Of a DNA stretch of 45,446 nucleotides, positions 22,489 to 29,042 are shown piece after piece. Where the stretch lies: positions 1 through 45,446 of IMG/VR virus record IMGVR_UViG_3300028829_003355, one strand, 5' to 3'. The DNA comes from a virus. Under the pieces are notes generated by a model. The model searched no databases, was not told where the DNA came from, and saw nothing but the letters and a program-made list of their open reading frames with translations. Each line of letters opens with the position of its first letter. Position 1 is the first letter of the stretch. Both the position numbers and the translations under genes were made by a program.

Positions 22489-23446
22489 TTCAACTGTAGC
22501 ACCTGTACTTTCGTCGATTCGCAACCGAGCGGTAATTGTGAGTCTGGTATTCAACAAACCCAAGCTATCCGCGAAGGACGCCAAAGCGTCAACCGATGCG
22601 GCAATGGCTAACAACGCAGACGCATCTGTGCTCGACACAAACCGCAAGCTCTACCCCAAGCCGCTGATCGCGCCCATCCTCGCGGTGGAAGCCGAGGCGC
22701 GCAACTACCTGCGCGTGCGCAGTTCGATGGCGCTTGTTGACGGCGTGTTTATTGTCAACACTGGCCTGCTCATGGAGGTGCTCCCTGCTCTTAACGAGTT
22801 TGAGGTAAAGCGACAGCAGGCTGTGACTGTGTTCGCGCAAAACTGGTCTAACGTGTTAGCCAATGCACAAGCCAGCCAAGGTGGTCTGTATGACGCCACG
22901 CAGTACCCTGACGTGTCAGAGGTGGTGAGCCAGTTCCGCATGTCGATACGCACCTTGCCTGTCGGTGATCTTGGCGGTGGCCTGTTCGATGACATTGAGT
23001 CAGAGCTACGTGAGCAGGTGACTGAGCAGGTCGAGCAGACCACCAAGCACATCATGGCCGGCGCTGTGTCCGAGCCGTTGGAACGGCTGATTGAGTCTGT
23101 CATTAACATGTATGACAAGACCAGTCGCGACAATTCACGCGTGCACGACTCGCTGGTGCGGTCTCTCAAGGACGTGGCCGACCGTATGCCTGCGCTTAAC
23201 GTGCTAGGGCTAACGCAGTTGAACGATCTGGCCGCGCATTGCTCGCGCACGTTCGACGTGCCTGTGGAGGCACTCAAGCGTAAGGACTCTGCCATCCGTG
23301 AGCAGACAGCCAACAACGCCAAAGAAGTGCTGGCCGCGTGTGGCGTTGACCCAACCCGTGCCCAAGGTGCAAGTACGCAGGAAATGCGTGAGCTTGCGGC
23401 AACGGCGGCTAGTGATATACTAGCTCAAATGGACGGCATGTTTTAG
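22481..23446 (+). CDS. DUF3150-like protein, partner of the phage MoxR ATPase, 321 aa
   Basis: The ATG has GATGGAGG 8 bases upstream and overlaps the preceding gene by eight bases. The protein is long and mostly helical: a beta start (AVIVSLVFNKPKLSAKDA) is followed by helices such as LMEVLPALNEFEVKRQQAVT, FDDIESELREQVTEQVEQTT and SLVRSLKDVADRMPALN. The general design and its place just before a MoxR-type ATPase match the DUF3150 family of phage proteins. It probably acts with the ATPase and the VWA protein as substrate or scaffold (inference). One CTAACGTGTTAG palindrome lies inside the gene. Confidence 0.65.
   Translation: MTDSTVAPVLSSIRNRAVIVSLVFNKPKLSAKDAKASTDAAMANNADASVLDTNRKLYPKPLIAPILAVEAEARNYLRVRSSMALVDGVFIVNTGLLMEVLPALNEFEVKRQQAVTVFAQNWSNVLANAQASQGGLYDATQYPDVSEVVSQFRMSIRTLPVGDLGGGLFDDIESELREQVTEQVEQTTKHIMAGAVSEPLERLIESVINMYDKTSRDNSRVHDSLVRSLKDVADRMPALNVLGLTQLNDLAAHCSRTFDVPVEALKRKDSAIREQTANNAKEVLAACGVDPTRAQGASTQEMRELAATAASDILAQMDGMF
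22848..22859. repeat. CTAACGTGTTAG palindrome inside the DUF3150-like gene
   Basis: An intragenic copy of the dispersed palindrome, in a stretch encoding NVLANA. Confidence 0.6.
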
Positions 23447-23461
23447 CCGTCTTTGTGTAAC

Positions 23462-23484
23462 CGTGTGTAGCTTTGCTACACACG
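23462..23484 (+). terminator. Intercistronic hairpin, possible attenuator or processing site
   Basis: CGTGTGTAGC and GCTACACACG form a perfect 10-bp stem with a TTT loop in the 78-base gap before the MoxR gene. The following sequence is only partly T-rich, so it may slow or stabilise rather than end transcription. Confidence 0.55.
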
Positions 23485-23524
23485 TTCTATTGTGTTTGTA
23501 CTTAACTTATTAGGAGTAATACCT

Positions 23525-24547
23525 ATGCGTATTGGTGATATGTCTTCAACAATCCAAACCCTCTACACTAACCCGACCACGCGCAAGCGGTCCCTGTTCT
23601 TTGTCGGCAAGTCCGGCGTAGGCAAATCCGCTGGCGTGCACCAAGCGGCTAACGCGTTAGCCAAGTCCGTTGACAACTGGCAAGGTGTGATCGACCTTCG
23701 GCTTAACATGTTCAACGCAACTGACATGTCTGGCCTGCCCGCGCCAGACCTTGAACAGCAGATTGTGCGCTGGCTCCGCAACGAGTGGTGGCCAACTGCT
23801 CAGGACTCAAGCGGCATCCTGTTCCTTGACGAGCTTACGTCTGCGCCCAACAGCGTGATGGCTAGTGCGTATCAGATTGCGCTCGACCGTGCGCTTGGCC
23901 AGCACCAACTGCCCGAAGGCTGGATGGTCATAGCCGCAGGTAACCGCACGTCTGATCGCGGCGTAGTCAATGCCGTCCCTTCCCCACTGCTCAACAGGTT
24001 TACGGAAATCGAGATCAACGAGCACATTGATGACACGCTCGACTACTTCGCTGTCTGTAACCGCCGGCCAGAGGTTATGGCCTTTCTCAAGCAACGGGCT
24101 GACTACTTGCACCAGTTCAACAAGGACTATTACGGCAAGCAGTTCCCGACCCCTCGCGGCTGGTTCTATACCAGTGACTTGTTAGACAGTGACTTTCCAC
24201 CTGTGACCCGTGCCGAGCTTATCAAGGGCACCATCGGTGACAAAGCCGCTACTGACTTTGAGCAGTTCCTGCGCGTGTTTGAGCGTATGCCCGACATTGA
24301 CGGCATACTATCAGGCAAGTCTGTGCCTGTGCCTGCCGAGTTAGACATACGGTACTGCCTTGTCATGGGCTTGGCGGCGCGCGTCACCAAGAAAAATATC
24401 CACCACGCCATTGCTTACCTTGACAAACTGCCCAAGGAATTGGAGACCTTGTGCGTCAAGCTGGCGTACCAGCGTGACCCCATGCTGATCCAAGCACCCG
24501 TGTTCGCCGACTGGTTCACTGCTAACCAAGAGGTGTTCAAGCGATGA
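23525..24547 (+). CDS. MoxR-type AAA+ ATPase (AAA_5)
   Basis: The start is the ATG of MRIGDMSSTI, with AGGAG 8 bases upstream; the frame runs eleven codons further left but without a ribosome site. The protein (340 residues) has Walker A GKSGVGKS (28-35), Walker B ILFLDE (98-103), a sensor-1 AAGN (137-140) and an arginine-finger region PLLNRF (154-159). It lacks extra domains. MoxR ATPases remodel or activate partner proteins, usually together with a VWA protein, and that partner is encoded one gene further on. CobS and CbbQ are relatives, but no cobalamin or Rubisco gene is near. Its GGCTAACGCGTTAGCC palindrome encodes ANALA. Confidence 0.9.
   Translation: MRIGDMSSTIQTLYTNPTTRKRSLFFVGKSGVGKSAGVHQAANALAKSVDNWQGVIDLRLNMFNATDMSGLPAPDLEQQIVRWLRNEWWPTAQDSSGILFLDELTSAPNSVMASAYQIALDRALGQHQLPEGWMVIAAGNRTSDRGVVNAVPSPLLNRFTEIEINEHIDDTLDYFAVCNRRPEVMAFLKQRADYLHQFNKDYYGKQFPTPRGWFYTSDLLDSDFPPVTRAELIKGTIGDKAATDFEQFLRVFERMPDIDGILSGKSVPVPAELDIRYCLVMGLAARVTKKNIHHAIAYLDKLPKELETLCVKLAYQRDPMLIQAPVFADWFTANQEVFKR
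23647..23662. repeat. GGCTAACGCGTTAGCC palindrome inside the MoxR gene
   Basis: A perfect 16-base palindrome identical to the one in the early leader, but within coding sequence just after the Walker A motif. Confidence 0.7.
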
Positions 24548-24759
24548 TTGTCTACCGCGTAACATGCGGTGGGCGATCCATCTGGGCGACCAGCAAGGAA
24601 CGGGCTAACGAGTTAGCCAAAACTCTGTGGGAGTTTGAGACTGACGGCGTGCCGTTTGTTGACTCCCTCGACCTTGCCGGCGCTGACGATGTTGTTGACC
24701 AACTTAACTTACTAACTGGAGGTGTCTATGACGATCCTATCCCCGCAGACCAGCTATGA
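24544..24759 (+). CDS. Small unknown protein between MoxR and VWA genes, 71 aa
   Basis: The ATG overlaps the MoxR stop (ATGA), and the end overlaps the start of the VWA gene by 32 bases, so the three are translated together. It reads MIVYRVTCGGRSIWATSKER, then ANELAKTLWEFETDGVPFVD, with an acidic C-terminus. The pattern (beta strand, helix, acidic end) recalls small phage proteins with an 'IWatsk.rA.e.ak' start, whose role is unknown. The palindrome GGCTAACGAGTTAGCC encodes the ANELA stretch. A role as an adaptor of the ATPase/VWA pair is possible but rests only on coupling. Confidence 0.65.
   Translation: MIVYRVTCGGRSIWATSKERANELAKTLWEFETDGVPFVDSLDLAGADDVVDQLNLLTGGVYDDPIPADQL
24603..24618. 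repeat. GGCTAACGAGTTAGCC palindrome
   Basis: An intragenic copy of the dispersed palindrome with perfect outer arms (centre GA instead of GC). Confidence 0.65.
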
Positions 24760-25951
24760 CCTTGACGCGCTAGAATCGCGCGTTGACATGCTGTCCGCAC
24801 GTATGACCCTGCGCGAGCCGTTTATCGCTAGCGTGTATACAGCAATGACCCGCAAGTACGGTGTAGACGGTACTGCGTCAACTGACGGCAAGAATCTGTA
24901 CTTCGGTGCCAGCTTCTGTGAGCCGCTTACCGATGACGAGCTTATGTTCGTGTGCTTGCACGAGGCTTTGCACGCCGTGTTTATGCACATGTTCCGGCTT
25001 GACGAACGTAACCCTCGGCTGTGGAACATCGCTTGTGACGCTGTTATCAATTACATGTTACGAGTAAAGGGCTACACTATGCCAGCTGGCGGCGTGTTGC
25101 TCGACTGGGTTAACGACTCCCACGATGCCGAGTCCGTGTATCGCAAGCTATGCGATGAAGATGACGGTGGCGATGACGGTGGCGATGACGGTGACGGTGA
25201 CGGTGACTCCGGCTCTACTGACCCGTCTGGCGGCTCTATGCCTAGTGCCGAGACCGGCGGCGGCGGTTGGGATGGTCACGGTGATATGGCTCCAGCACCC
25301 AATGCGGCTGACGAGTTAGACGTTAAGGCTACTATTCTGACTGCCGCACGTATGGCCAAAGCCGCTGGCGACCAGTCTGCGCTTATCGACCGTCTGCTTG
25401 AGGGCGAGCTTGACCCCGTTGTTAAGTGGGATGATGTGCTCCGACCCGTTATGACTTCGATAGCGCACGATGACTACAGCTACGCGCGACCCGAGCGCAA
25501 GTATGCGGCATACAATCTCATGCTACCGTCCCTGCATAGCGAGGGCTTAGGCTGGCTTGTTGTCGGCTTCGACACGTCCGGCTCTATGTCTGACGAGCTA
25601 TGTAAACAGACCGCCGTTGAGATCAACGCCATTGTCGAGGACTGCAATCCTGACGGCGTTATCGTTGTGTACTGCGACACGCATGTACAGCATGTTGAAC
25701 GGTTTGAGCGCGGCGAGACCGTTGAGTTGCACCCGCGTGGCGGCGGTGGCACCCGCGTCAAACCCGTGTTCGACCACATTGACGATGAGCTTGCTGACGA
25801 GCGCATCGCCGCACTTGTGTACTTTACTGACCTGTACACACCCGACCTCGACGAGCTACACGCTCCCGAGTACCCCGTCATCTGGGCCGTGCATAGCAAC
25901 AGCCACGCTACTGTGCCCTTCGGTGACATTACTGACGTTGTATTTAACTAA
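24728..25951 (+). CDS. Metallopeptidase-like plus VWA-like protein (DUF2201 type)
   Basis: The ATG of MTILSPQTSYDL has GGAGG five bases upstream; an in-frame GTG six bases earlier overlaps it. The N-terminal domain has a zinc-protease HEALH (78-82) followed by WNIACDAVIN (99-108), the hallmark of the putative metallopeptidase domain of VWA-like proteins. A low-complexity acidic linker of Asp/Gly (143-160) and a Gly/Ser linker follow. The C-terminal VWA-like domain has a full MIDAS: DTSGS (282-286), Thr342 and an Asp in VYFTDLY. It pairs naturally with the upstream MoxR ATPase, which would load or remodel it. 407 residues; substrate unknown. Confidence 0.88.
   Translation: MTILSPQTSYDLDALESRVDMLSARMTLREPFIASVYTAMTRKYGVDGTASTDGKNLYFGASFCEPLTDDELMFVCLHEALHAVFMHMFRLDERNPRLWNIACDAVINYMLRVKGYTMPAGGVLLDWVNDSHDAESVYRKLCDEDDGGDDGGDDGDGDGDSGSTDPSGGSMPSAETGGGGWDGHGDMAPAPNAADELDVKATILTAARMAKAAGDQSALIDRLLEGELDPVVKWDDVLRPVMTSIAHDDYSYARPERKYAAYNLMLPSLHSEGLGWLVVGFDTSGSMSDELCKQTAVEINAIVEDCNPDGVIVVYCDTHVQHVERFERGETVELHPRGGGGTRVKPVFDHIDDELADERIAALVYFTDLYTPDLDELHAPEYPVIWAVHSNSHATVPFGDITDVVFN
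25161..25208 (+). repeat. GATGACGGTGGC / GACGGT micro-repeat in the VWA gene
   Basis: A run of 6- and 12-base repeats encodes the Asp/Gly linker. It is likely prone to length change. Confidence 0.7.
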
Positions 25952-25966
25952 CTAGGAGTAACAACT

Positions 25967-26830
25967 ATGACTACTGTACGAATCACTGACTCTCTGCGCC
26001 ACGACCTTACTGTTCGCTTGCGCAACCAATTCCGACCCGCTTGCCAGAAAGCCATCGACGAGGCTGAAGACGCGACTCTCGGCTTGCTCAAGCAAAACAA
26101 AGCCGCACTGAGCGCGATGCTAGTCGCGCCTTGGGGCGAGCACGCGCACTTGCGCGATCTTGTTCCTACCAGCTGGTGCAGGAAACCATCCGGTCAAGTA
26201 GGCATCAACGTGTTAGTGCCCGACCCCGACGAGGAAGCGGTGCGCAAAGCTATAGCTAACTTGTCAGACGTTGACGAGCCATCTACTATCAACATGGCCG
26301 GGTTCTCGTGGACGCCAAACAGCGACCAAGAGGCTAACGCGTTAGACGCCCCTGCCGCGCCTATTGACCTAGCTGAAATGGAACACGACACGACTTTAAA
26401 TCCTGTCAGACTTGCGACGCTGGCTGATATGGTGCACATGCTAGGCATAACCGAGAACGATTGCGTTTTGCCACCTGACACCCACAATAGCTATTATTGC
26501 TACCACATCCGCGCGTGCGACCTGTGCCCCGATCAGAACAGCCTACTCGCGTATTTAGCCACCTTGTATGAGGTAGGCGACTTACGTGCCAAAGCCCAGA
26601 CCGCTGAGAGCGGCCTGATGAAAGTGCTTAAAAACGTGCCAAGCGTCAACCGGCTACTGAAAGAGTACCCGCAGTTTGAGCCTGTTATCCCCGATAATAT
26701 CTTGCGTAAGGTGCGCGAGAAAGTGACGCGTGGCCCTCGCAAACCCGCCGAGCAAGATAATTACGAGGCGATCAACTCTGACGAAATCGCGGCGTTGCAG
26801 ACTGCCGCTACCTTGTCGGGGCTTAACTAA
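25967..26830 (+). CDS. Unknown early protein, 287 aa
   Basis: TAGGAG lies 8 bases before the ATG, 15 bases after the VWA gene. The N-terminus (MTTVRITDSLRHDLTVRLRN) has the form of several phage proteins that start with a short beta strand and a basic helix; some of the 'nucleotide modification associated' type look similar, but I cannot confirm this. The middle holds ALDAPAAPIDLAEMEHDTTL and a Cys/His/Tyr cluster (SYYCYHIRACDLCPDQ). The C-terminus (KVLKNVPSVNRLLKEYPQFE, basic tail) is helical. It ends the MoxR/VWA block and directly abuts the next gene. It contains one palindrome. Confidence 0.7.
   Translation: MTTVRITDSLRHDLTVRLRNQFRPACQKAIDEAEDATLGLLKQNKAALSAMLVAPWGEHAHLRDLVPTSWCRKPSGQVGINVLVPDPDEEAVRKAIANLSDVDEPSTINMAGFSWTPNSDQEANALDAPAAPIDLAEMEHDTTLNPVRLATLADMVHMLGITENDCVLPPDTHNSYYCYHIRACDLCPDQNSLLAYLATLYEVGDLRAKAQTAESGLMKVLKNVPSVNRLLKEYPQFEPVIPDNILRKVREKVTRGPRKPAEQDNYEAINSDEIAALQTAATLSGLN
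26334..26345. repeat. CTAACGCGTTAG palindrome
   Basis: The last (rightmost) copy of the dispersed palindrome, encoding ANALD. Confidence 0.6.
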
Positions 26831-27085
26831 ATGCTACCGACTACGCTGATAGGAGAAACGTGGTCGGAGGCGTTCCGCGATATATGGATGGTCGAGTCTT
26901 ACAACTTGTTTGGGGTAGTGTTGCCAATGAATTATTTACGGTTCAACAGCGACACGTTTATCGGTGAAATCGGGCACAAAGTGCCCGATGAATCCGCGCC
27001 CCTACAGAGTGCTGACGGCGAGGCCATCCGTCTATTTACTGTGTCCTATATGTACTTTGGAGTAATGGACGATGACAAACACTGA
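26831..27085 (+). CDS. Small unknown protein, 84 aa
   Basis: The ATG follows the previous stop without a gap, with GGGG as a weak ribosome site. It contains a hydrophobic beta stretch (YNLFGVVLPMNYLRFNSDTF) and ends with an aromatic-rich tail (YMYFGVMDDDKH). There is no enzyme motif, membrane span or signal peptide. The end overlaps the next gene by 14 bases, which supports translation within the operon. The function is not recognisable. Confidence 0.6.
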   Translation: MLPTTLIGETWSEAFRDIWMVESYNLFGVVLPMNYLRFNSDTFIGEIGHKVPDESAPLQSADGEAIRLFTVSYMYFGVMDDDKH

Positions 27086-27377
27086 TAAACAGGTAACAGC
27101 TAGGCTCAAACGCATTGAGTCTAGGCTGTGCCACGGGTTCGCAAAAATGGGCATTGATGTGACGGTGCCTATAAATAAAGATCGCGTTGCTATTGACGTA
27201 GACCCGCAACGGGATGTAATAATAGTCAATTCACTTAGCGTGACTTTGAGTGAATTGTTCTCCGCAGTGCGTTCCTCTGTTTATTCAGCGGACGAGTGCG
27301 TAGAGCTTGATGTGATGTACGGCGGCGAGACCGTCTGTGTTCTTGTAACTAGTGAGGCATTTACTGATGACGTATAA
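27072..27377 (+). CDS. Small unknown protein, 101 aa
   Basis: It starts inside the preceding gene (coupled). The sequence KQVTARLKRIESRLCHGFAK is a basic helix, followed by an alternating beta region (VTVPINKDRVAIDVDPQRDV, IIVNSLSVTLSELFSAV) and an acidic end. It resembles a small alpha/beta fold. No motif is recognised. The stop overlaps the next gene. Confidence 0.6.
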   Translation: MTNTDKQVTARLKRIESRLCHGFAKMGIDVTVPINKDRVAIDVDPQRDVIIVNSLSVTLSELFSAVRSSVYSADECVELDVMYGGETVCVLVTSEAFTDDV

Positions 27378-27639
27378 AATAGAGTCAAATGTACCCGTCC
27401 CTGCGACAAGCAGAGGGCGCACCCCCAAGTACCCGTTTGCGGACATGCAAATCGGGGACTCCTTCTTTGTCGCTAAAAACATCGACGAGCCTATGGATAG
27501 GGTTCGTAACCGCATGTTGGGAGCGTGCATGTGGGCCAAGCGTAAGCTGGACGGCGACCGCCGGTTCATCGTCCGCGCTGACACTCAAGGCGAGTATGAC
27601 AACCACGCCGAGGGCGTGCGTATCTGGCGCGTGGAGTAA
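27367..27639 (+). CDS. Conserved small phage protein (DUF7303-like), 90 aa
   Basis: I use the ATG of MTYKIESNVPVPATSRGRTP; GTGAGG lies about 9 bases upstream. The core KYPFADMQIGDSFFV, then MLGACMWAKRKLDGDRRFIV, and ADTQGEYDNHAEGVRIWRVE is the pattern 'YPf..M..GdSFfv......v......W.kr....F..R.....vRvWR' found in many phage proteins of 75-95 residues. It may be a small nucleic-acid-related beta fold, but no function is known. It overlaps its neighbour by 11 bases. Confidence 0.75.
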   Translation: MTYKIESNVPVPATSRGRTPKYPFADMQIGDSFFVAKNIDEPMDRVRNRMLGACMWAKRKLDGDRRFIVRADTQGEYDNHAEGVRIWRVE

Positions 27640-27642
27640 CCT

Positions 27643-28092
27643 ATGACCGAAACGAGGACAGTTTTAGGGAAACGTCCCGTTCAGCTTAGGATGCGCAGGC
27701 TTTCGCCGTCCGCAACTTTACCTGATGAGGTAGTAGACTTTTCGCGAGGGCTGACCCTTTGTGCAGACTTAGGGCACCCCTTGCGTTTATCTCCTACGCA
27801 GACCGAGTTAGTCACAACAGGTTTGTCGGTAGTCATCCCTACGGGCTATTCCGGCATGATCCTGTCCCGCAAGGGGCTATCTCAGAAACATTCGGTATCA
27901 GTTTTGGATGCGCCCACGCTGATAAGCCCCACCTTTACGGGTGAGGTGCGCGTAGTCCTACATAACCACGGACGAAAACCGTTTACCGTGTATCACGGTG
28001 CAGAAATCGCACAGCTTTTGGTAGTGCCGATCCCAGAAATCAACTTATTTTTAGAGGACGATTATCATGTACACGACCCAGATATGCAGTAA
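27643..28092 (+). CDS. dUTPase-fold protein with degenerate active site
   Basis: GGAG lies 6 bases before the ATG. The 149-residue sequence aligns without gaps over the central part of trimeric dUTPases: SRGLTLCAD (motif 1 region), SRKGLSQKH at 75-83 (motif 2), TLISPTFTGEV at 92-102 (motif 3) and GAEIAQLLVVPI at 119-130 (motif 4). Compared with the family's PRSGL, the serine is Lys77. In place of IDSDYxG it has ISPTFTG, so both aspartates (including the water-activating one) are Ser95 and Thr97, and the tyrosine is Phe98. The C-terminal glycine-rich motif 5 is absent. It probably cannot hydrolyse dUTP in the normal way and may be a binding or regulatory protein. Confidence 0.8.
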   Translation: MTETRTVLGKRPVQLRMRRLSPSATLPDEVVDFSRGLTLCADLGHPLRLSPTQTELVTTGLSVVIPTGYSGMILSRKGLSQKHSVSVLDAPTLISPTFTGEVRVVLHNHGRKPFTVYHGAEIAQLLVVPIPEINLFLEDDYHVHDPDMQ

Positions 28093-28267
28093 GTGCAAAG
28101 ATGAGTGCGGCGTTATCTATGAGATAGACGCGGAGCCGTACGAGTTTTGGGGAGAGAAAGGTGTTCACAAGTTTGAATACCAGTTCAGCGATTGTTGTCG
28201 AGCAGAGCTTGAGGAGTTAATCACGCTTGAGGAAGGCGACAGTGGATACGGCGAGGACGCCGCATGA
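28067..28267 (+). CDS. Small cysteine-rich protein, 66 aa
   Basis: It starts inside the dUTPase-like gene. It opens MYTTQICSKCKDECGVIYEI, with a CSKC knuckle, and later has a DCCRAEL pair, so it could bind one zinc ion. The remainder is acidic (EELITLEEGDSGYGEDAA). Such small zinc-binding proteins are frequent in phage early operons. The function is unknown. Confidence 0.6.
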   Translation: MYTTQICSKCKDECGVIYEIDAEPYEFWGEKGVHKFEYQFSDCCRAELEELITLEEGDSGYGEDAA

Positions 28268-28491
28268 AAGACTTTGCGCCAGTTCCTCAAGAACGGCTAG
28301 AAGCCTTTATTGCTAACAAGTTTGACTGGAAGTCGCTGTCATCGGACGACCAAAAAGCAATGGCATTTGAGCTATTGCGCGCGCGGTACTTGTTGCAAAA
28401 GCATCTTGAGTTTATGGACAAAATGCTGTTAGACGGCTACTACTCTGACTGGGCGAAGCGTATTCCCCGAGGGGGTGGGCCTTATGGGTGA
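28264..28491 (+). CDS. Small unknown protein, 75 aa
   Basis: The ATG overlaps the previous stop (ATGA) with GAGG upstream. It is helical (RLEAFIANKFDWKSLSSDDQ, KAMAFELLRARYLLQKHLEF). No domain is recognised. The end overlaps the next gene by eight bases. Confidence 0.6.
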   Translation: MKDFAPVPQERLEAFIANKFDWKSLSSDDQKAMAFELLRARYLLQKHLEFMDKMLLDGYYSDWAKRIPRGGGPYG

Positions 28492-28675
28492 CTGGCAGGT
28501 AACGCGGGACGAGCAACAGCATATTGTCGCAGTGCTCCATTGCGCCGAGGCGATAGCCAAGGATTACCGAGAGCCGGTTTTTGTGTTGAGTAACTTAACT
28601 TATGTGCGCGAAAGCCGCTTGCGGGAGCACGACAGACCGCTAGTGGTTGAGCGCATTGACCCTTACTTGTATTAA
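28484..28675 (+). CDS. Small unknown protein, 63 aa
   Basis: I choose the ATG of MGDWQVTRDEQQHIV over an in-frame GTG nine bases upstream because GAGGGGGTGGG then serves as ribosome site. It is a short alpha/beta sequence (HIVAVLHCAEAIAKDYREPV, VLSNLTYVRESRLREH). Not recognised. Confidence 0.55.
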   Translation: MGDWQVTRDEQQHIVAVLHCAEAIAKDYREPVFVLSNLTYVRESRLREHDRPLVVERIDPYLY

Positions 28676-28686
28676 GGAGAATAACA

Positions 28687-28929
28687 GTGATTAAGAAAGA
28701 AAAAGAAATACCCTTGCGGCTAGACCGGCTGGTTAGGTCGGCTACCGCAGGCAACGCGGGGGAGGCGTACTGCGCCTACATTATTGACTGCATGAGCGAG
28801 GTGGCTGATCTCAGCGACTGGCCCATAGCTGACATCGACGCTATCTGGGCAGAGGCGGCTAAGTCTGATCTTACAGTGCAGAAGTTTGCCGAAATGAAAA
28901 TGGCGCAACTCATAGGGGCAGGCAAATGA
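28687..28929 (+). CDS. Small unknown protein, 80 aa (GTG start)
   Basis: AAGGAG is placed 7 bases before a GTG start. It is basic at the N-terminus (IKKEKEIPLRLDRLVRS) and otherwise helical and acidic (CMSEVADLSDWPIADIDAIW). No domain is recognised. Its end overlaps a tiny membrane-protein gene. Confidence 0.6.
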   Translation: MIKKEKEIPLRLDRLVRSATAGNAGEAYCAYIIDCMSEVADLSDWPIADIDAIWAEAAKSDLTVQKFAEMKMAQLIGAGK

Positions 28930-29039
28930 ATTGGGACAAAGTTTACGAAAAACTCCGCGATATATTGGGGCACGAAGGCGTAGCGGCCTTGTTCCTGTTA
29001 TGCGCGCTTATCTCTATCTACTCTATCGTGGAGGGCTAG
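28926..29039 (+). CDS. Small membrane protein, 37 aa
   Basis: I read this gene directly from an ATG overlapping the previous stop (ATGA). After a charged helix (MNWDKVYEKLRDILGHEG) it has one membrane segment (VAALFLLCALISIYSIVEG). The stop lies three bases before the polymerase start. It may be an inner-membrane microprotein or may serve mainly to couple translation of the polymerase, whose ribosome site lies within its end. Confidence 0.6.
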   Translation: MNWDKVYEKLRDILGHEGVAALFLLCALISIYSIVEG

Positions 29040-29042
29040 CGC

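Noticed and set aside
23525-25951. CobS/CobT-type cobaltochelatase
   Set aside because: MoxR and VWA proteins resemble CobS/CobT, but there is no CobN-like gene and the VWA protein has the HEALH peptidase-like domain instead.
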